A stretch of DNA of 64,000 bases from Ahniella affigens (GTDB taxonomy: Bacteria; Pseudomonadota; Gammaproteobacteria; Xanthomonadales; Ahniellaceae): NCBI RefSeq assembly GCF_003015185.1, contig NZ_CP027860.1:4020501-4084500 (forward strand). The letters run 5' to 3'. Positions 62,210 through 64,000 of the stretch are shown piece after piece. The position numbers and the translations under genes are program-made. The notes beneath the pieces are model-generated. The model searched no databases. It saw nothing but the letters and a program-made list of their open reading frames with translations, and had not been told where the DNA came from. The number at the start of each line of letters is the position of its first letter. The stretch's first letter is position 1.

Positions 62210-63445
62210 ATGCGTTTACTCGTCAGTGGATTCAGCGCCGATCCGACTCAGCGGCTCACGCCGCCTCGGCCGAACCAAGCCTTGCGATGGATCGCGTTGG
62301 CGTTTGCATTCGCTTCTTGCTGCGCCAATTCAGGCACGTGGGACAAAGCGTGGCCCAATGAGCCGGCCATTGAACACCGCGACTTCGAACTTCGACATCG
62401 ATGGCTCCAAGCCCAAGACGCTGAGTTTCAGAATCAAGTATGGCAACTGGATACGAAACAGTCGCCGACGACTTTTGCGCCCAATCCATTGCCAACACAG
62501 TCAGCCGTTGACGCAAGAGAACCCGAAGCCGCAATCTTTCGAATCCCGGTCGTCGTGCATGTCATTCACACCGGTCAAAGCGTCGGCACTGGCGTCAACA
62601 TCAGCGACGCACAGATTCACAGCGCCATTGATAACTTGAACGCAGCGTATTCGAATTCCGATACAGCTTGGTCCGATTACACTGGCGTAAACACCCTGGT
62701 GCAATTCTGTTTGGCGCAGCGAGATGACTTGAACAATCCGAGCCCAGGCATTGTGCGCGTGGATGGCAGCGCCGTGTTTCAGTACACCGCACAGGGAATT
62801 TGCAATGCGACTGGCAGCTGCGGGGTCGACAACGAACTGGCAGTCAAGTCGCTGAGCGCTTGGGACAGTACCCGCTACTTGAACGTGTGGGTTGTCAACG
62901 AGATCAACGGCAATGATGGTGGCGCGGGCACCCAAGGCTATGCCTATTTTCCGGGTGCACCAGCGGCTCAAGATGGTTTGGCGGTGCTCTACAACGCGTT
63001 TGGATACGATCCCGATGGGTCGCTTGGCTTTAATCTGAAGCCCTTTACAAGCCGCAATGCCACGAGCATTCACGAGATTGCCCATTTCCTCGGCGTGTAT
63101 CACACGTATGAGGGAGATGGGTTCGGTTCCACCTGTCCGACCGACGCCATTTGTGGCGCATCGGGCGACTGTGTGGCGGATACGCCCAGGCATCGGCGCA
63201 GTGCGATGGGATGTATTGACGATGCCACCCCAAATGTCTGCCAAGTGGGAACGACCGCTGGCGACTTTCAGCACAACTTCATGGACAGTTCCTCTGAGGT
63301 ATGCCAATCCGAATTCACGAGCGGGCAAGCGCAGCGAATGGTGAGTACGTTGCTAAATGTCGGCTCGCGGATCCTTCTTGGCGCATCCCCGGGCTGCGAG
63401 CCCGTTGCGTTACCCGATCCGATACTGGTCGATGGTTTCGAGTAG
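62210..63445 (+). CDS. Secreted M43-type metalloprotease with DGFE tail
   Basis: The protein has 411 residues from ATG 62210, with GAGGA seven bases upstream; the frame upstream is repeat and intergenic sequence. A hydrophobic segment (IALAFAFASCC) acts as signal peptide. The zinc motif HEIAHFLGVYH (288-298) fits the metzincin pattern HExxHxxGxxH, and NFMDSSSE is the Met-turn, as in pappalysin-like M43 proteases. Cys pairs (CPTDAICGASGDC and others) suit an extracellular enzyme. It ends ILVDGFE, the tail shared by three proteins at 38-44 kb. Confidence 0.92.
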   Translation: MRLLVSGFSADPTQRLTPPRPNQALRWIALAFAFASCCANSGTWDKAWPNEPAIEHRDFELRHRWLQAQDAEFQNQVWQLDTKQSPTTFAPNPLPTQSAVDAREPEAAIFRIPVVVHVIHTGQSVGTGVNISDAQIHSAIDNLNAAYSNSDTAWSDYTGVNTLVQFCLAQRDDLNNPSPGIVRVDGSAVFQYTAQGICNATGSCGVDNELAVKSLSAWDSTRYLNVWVVNEINGNDGGAGTQGYAYFPGAPAAQDGLAVLYNAFGYDPDGSLGFNLKPFTSRNATSIHEIAHFLGVYHTYEGDGFGSTCPTDAICGASGDCVADTPRHRRSAMGCIDDATPNVCQVGTTAGDFQHNFMDSSSEVCQSEFTSGQAQRMVSTLLNVGSRILLGASPGCEPVALPDPILVDGFE

Positions 63446-63483
63446 CAGTGCCTCAACGTCATTTGGAAGGGCGCTGTCCAGGG

Positions 63484-63507
63484 AGAGTCGCCGTATGAGG
63501 CGACTCT
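63484..63507. terminator. Hairpin between convergent genes
   Basis: AGAGTCGCC (63484-63492), loop GTATGA, GGCGACTCT (63499-63507). A 9-bp perfect stem 38 bases after the protease stop and 27 bases from the convergent gene's stop. No T-run; probable bidirectional terminator. Confidence 0.55.
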
Positions 63508-63534
63508 GAGTTCGTGCGCGCCCTGAGTCTCGAT

Positions 63535-63843
63535 TCAGTCTTTGCCACGGTAAAGCGGCGGGTACCGGAGACCAAGCCCCATGACCGCCAGCGCTGCCAC
63601 GACTGCGGCCACACCAACCCACATTGGTAATTCATTTGAAGAGGCAATCAGGTTGAGGACGCCCAACGCCACAAGAAACATGCCCATGCCGATTCCGCTA
63701 AGTTGGCTCGCCGGTGGGCCCTGAAAGCCCCACCAGCGCGGACACCGCCAGCGATTTTGGAAAAATGTTGGCGCGAGCGCCAGCCCAGAAGCGTATGACG
63801 TGCCCGCAGCAATCAGGAATATGCTGATGTTCCACCTGTCCAT
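63535..63843 (-). CDS. Small membrane protein of unknown function
   Basis: The protein has 102 residues from ATG 63843 with three predicted helices (about 5-22, 48-65, 70-90). No ribosome site is obvious. No family recognised. It ends convergently with the metalloprotease. Nothing recognisable lies in 63844-64000. Confidence 0.6.
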   Translation of the reverse strand: MDRWNISIFLIAAGTSYASGLALAPTFFQNRWRCPRWWGFQGPPASQLSGIGMGMFLVALGVLNLIASSNELPMWVGVAAVVAALAVMGLGLRYPPLYRGKD

Positions 63844-64000
63844 GTGTGGATCGTAACACTTTGGGACTTGTGACGAAGTGCCCCGCACAACCCGGCTTGG
63901 GTATCTCCTTGCGCGCGTCGACTGCTTCGCTCTCGCTTGGCCCCATTTCTGACCGTGTCGATATACAAAGGCGCATCGTTGACTTAGACGGTGTCCCTCG

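Overview
The window is a GC-rich stretch of a Gammaproteobacterium. The likely order is Lysobacterales/Xanthomonadales, something like Rhodanobacteraceae. This is an inference from an rmlBACD-manC sugar-nucleotide operon, the divergent trmJ/suhB pair, short intergenic inverted repeats, and many secreted proteins ending in a common ...[DN]-x-F-E tail. Nearly all of it is protein-coding. I see no rRNA, tRNA, CRISPR array, transposase or prophage.

Layout. 1-4311 (minus): dTDP-rhamnose/GDP-mannose operon rmlB-A-C-D-manC, cut by the left edge. 4674-7173: two diverged secreted paralogues of unknown function. 7685-14973: housekeeping and signalling (HCCA isomerase, GGDEF-EAL protein, trmJ, suhB, hslR, ECF sigma with DUF3379 partner, MAPEG protein, HutD). 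15249-17847: purine catabolism (adenine deaminase, 5-hydroxyisourate hydrolase, PuuD urate oxidase with cytochrome c tail). 17870-29195: priA, a three-PAS histidine kinase, prmC, a 1440-residue membrane protein, an RluE-type pseudouridine synthase and a methyltransferase.

29224-34991 (minus) is the most unusual block. It holds a LodA/GoxA-type cysteine-tryptophylquinone oxidase, a LodB-type flavoprotein, a VioB-type ferritin-like protein, a heme-binding-family protein and a small ABM-domain protein, apparently co-transcribed. Its upstream region also carries two tight palindromes and a sigma-54-type -24/-12 element facing an orphan FtsX-like permease (35509-37938).

38114-43726: three secreted proteins (beta-helix, DUF5666-like, CotH/lamin-tail) sharing the C-terminal tail. 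43880-52489: cupin, giant tricorn-like protease, MarR-GNAT fusion, a radical-SAM gene remnant, small lipoproteins, a VOC protein and a DUF6929-like protein. 52883-61386: two Ser/Thr kinase modules, one with an OmpA-type lipoprotein and one coupled to an ECF sigma factor, flanking a beta-lactamase-fold serine hydrolase. 61502-63843: lipoprotein, M43-type metalloprotease with the same tail, and a small membrane protein.

A family of about 150-bp intergenic elements made of consecutive hairpins occurs six times (7237, 48157, 49765, 49919, 57713, 61910). The copies sit at or just after stop codons. One truncated copy lies exactly at the broken end of the radical-SAM remnant. A second repeat family (paired inverted REP-like units) lies around 10.2 kb and 15.0 kb.
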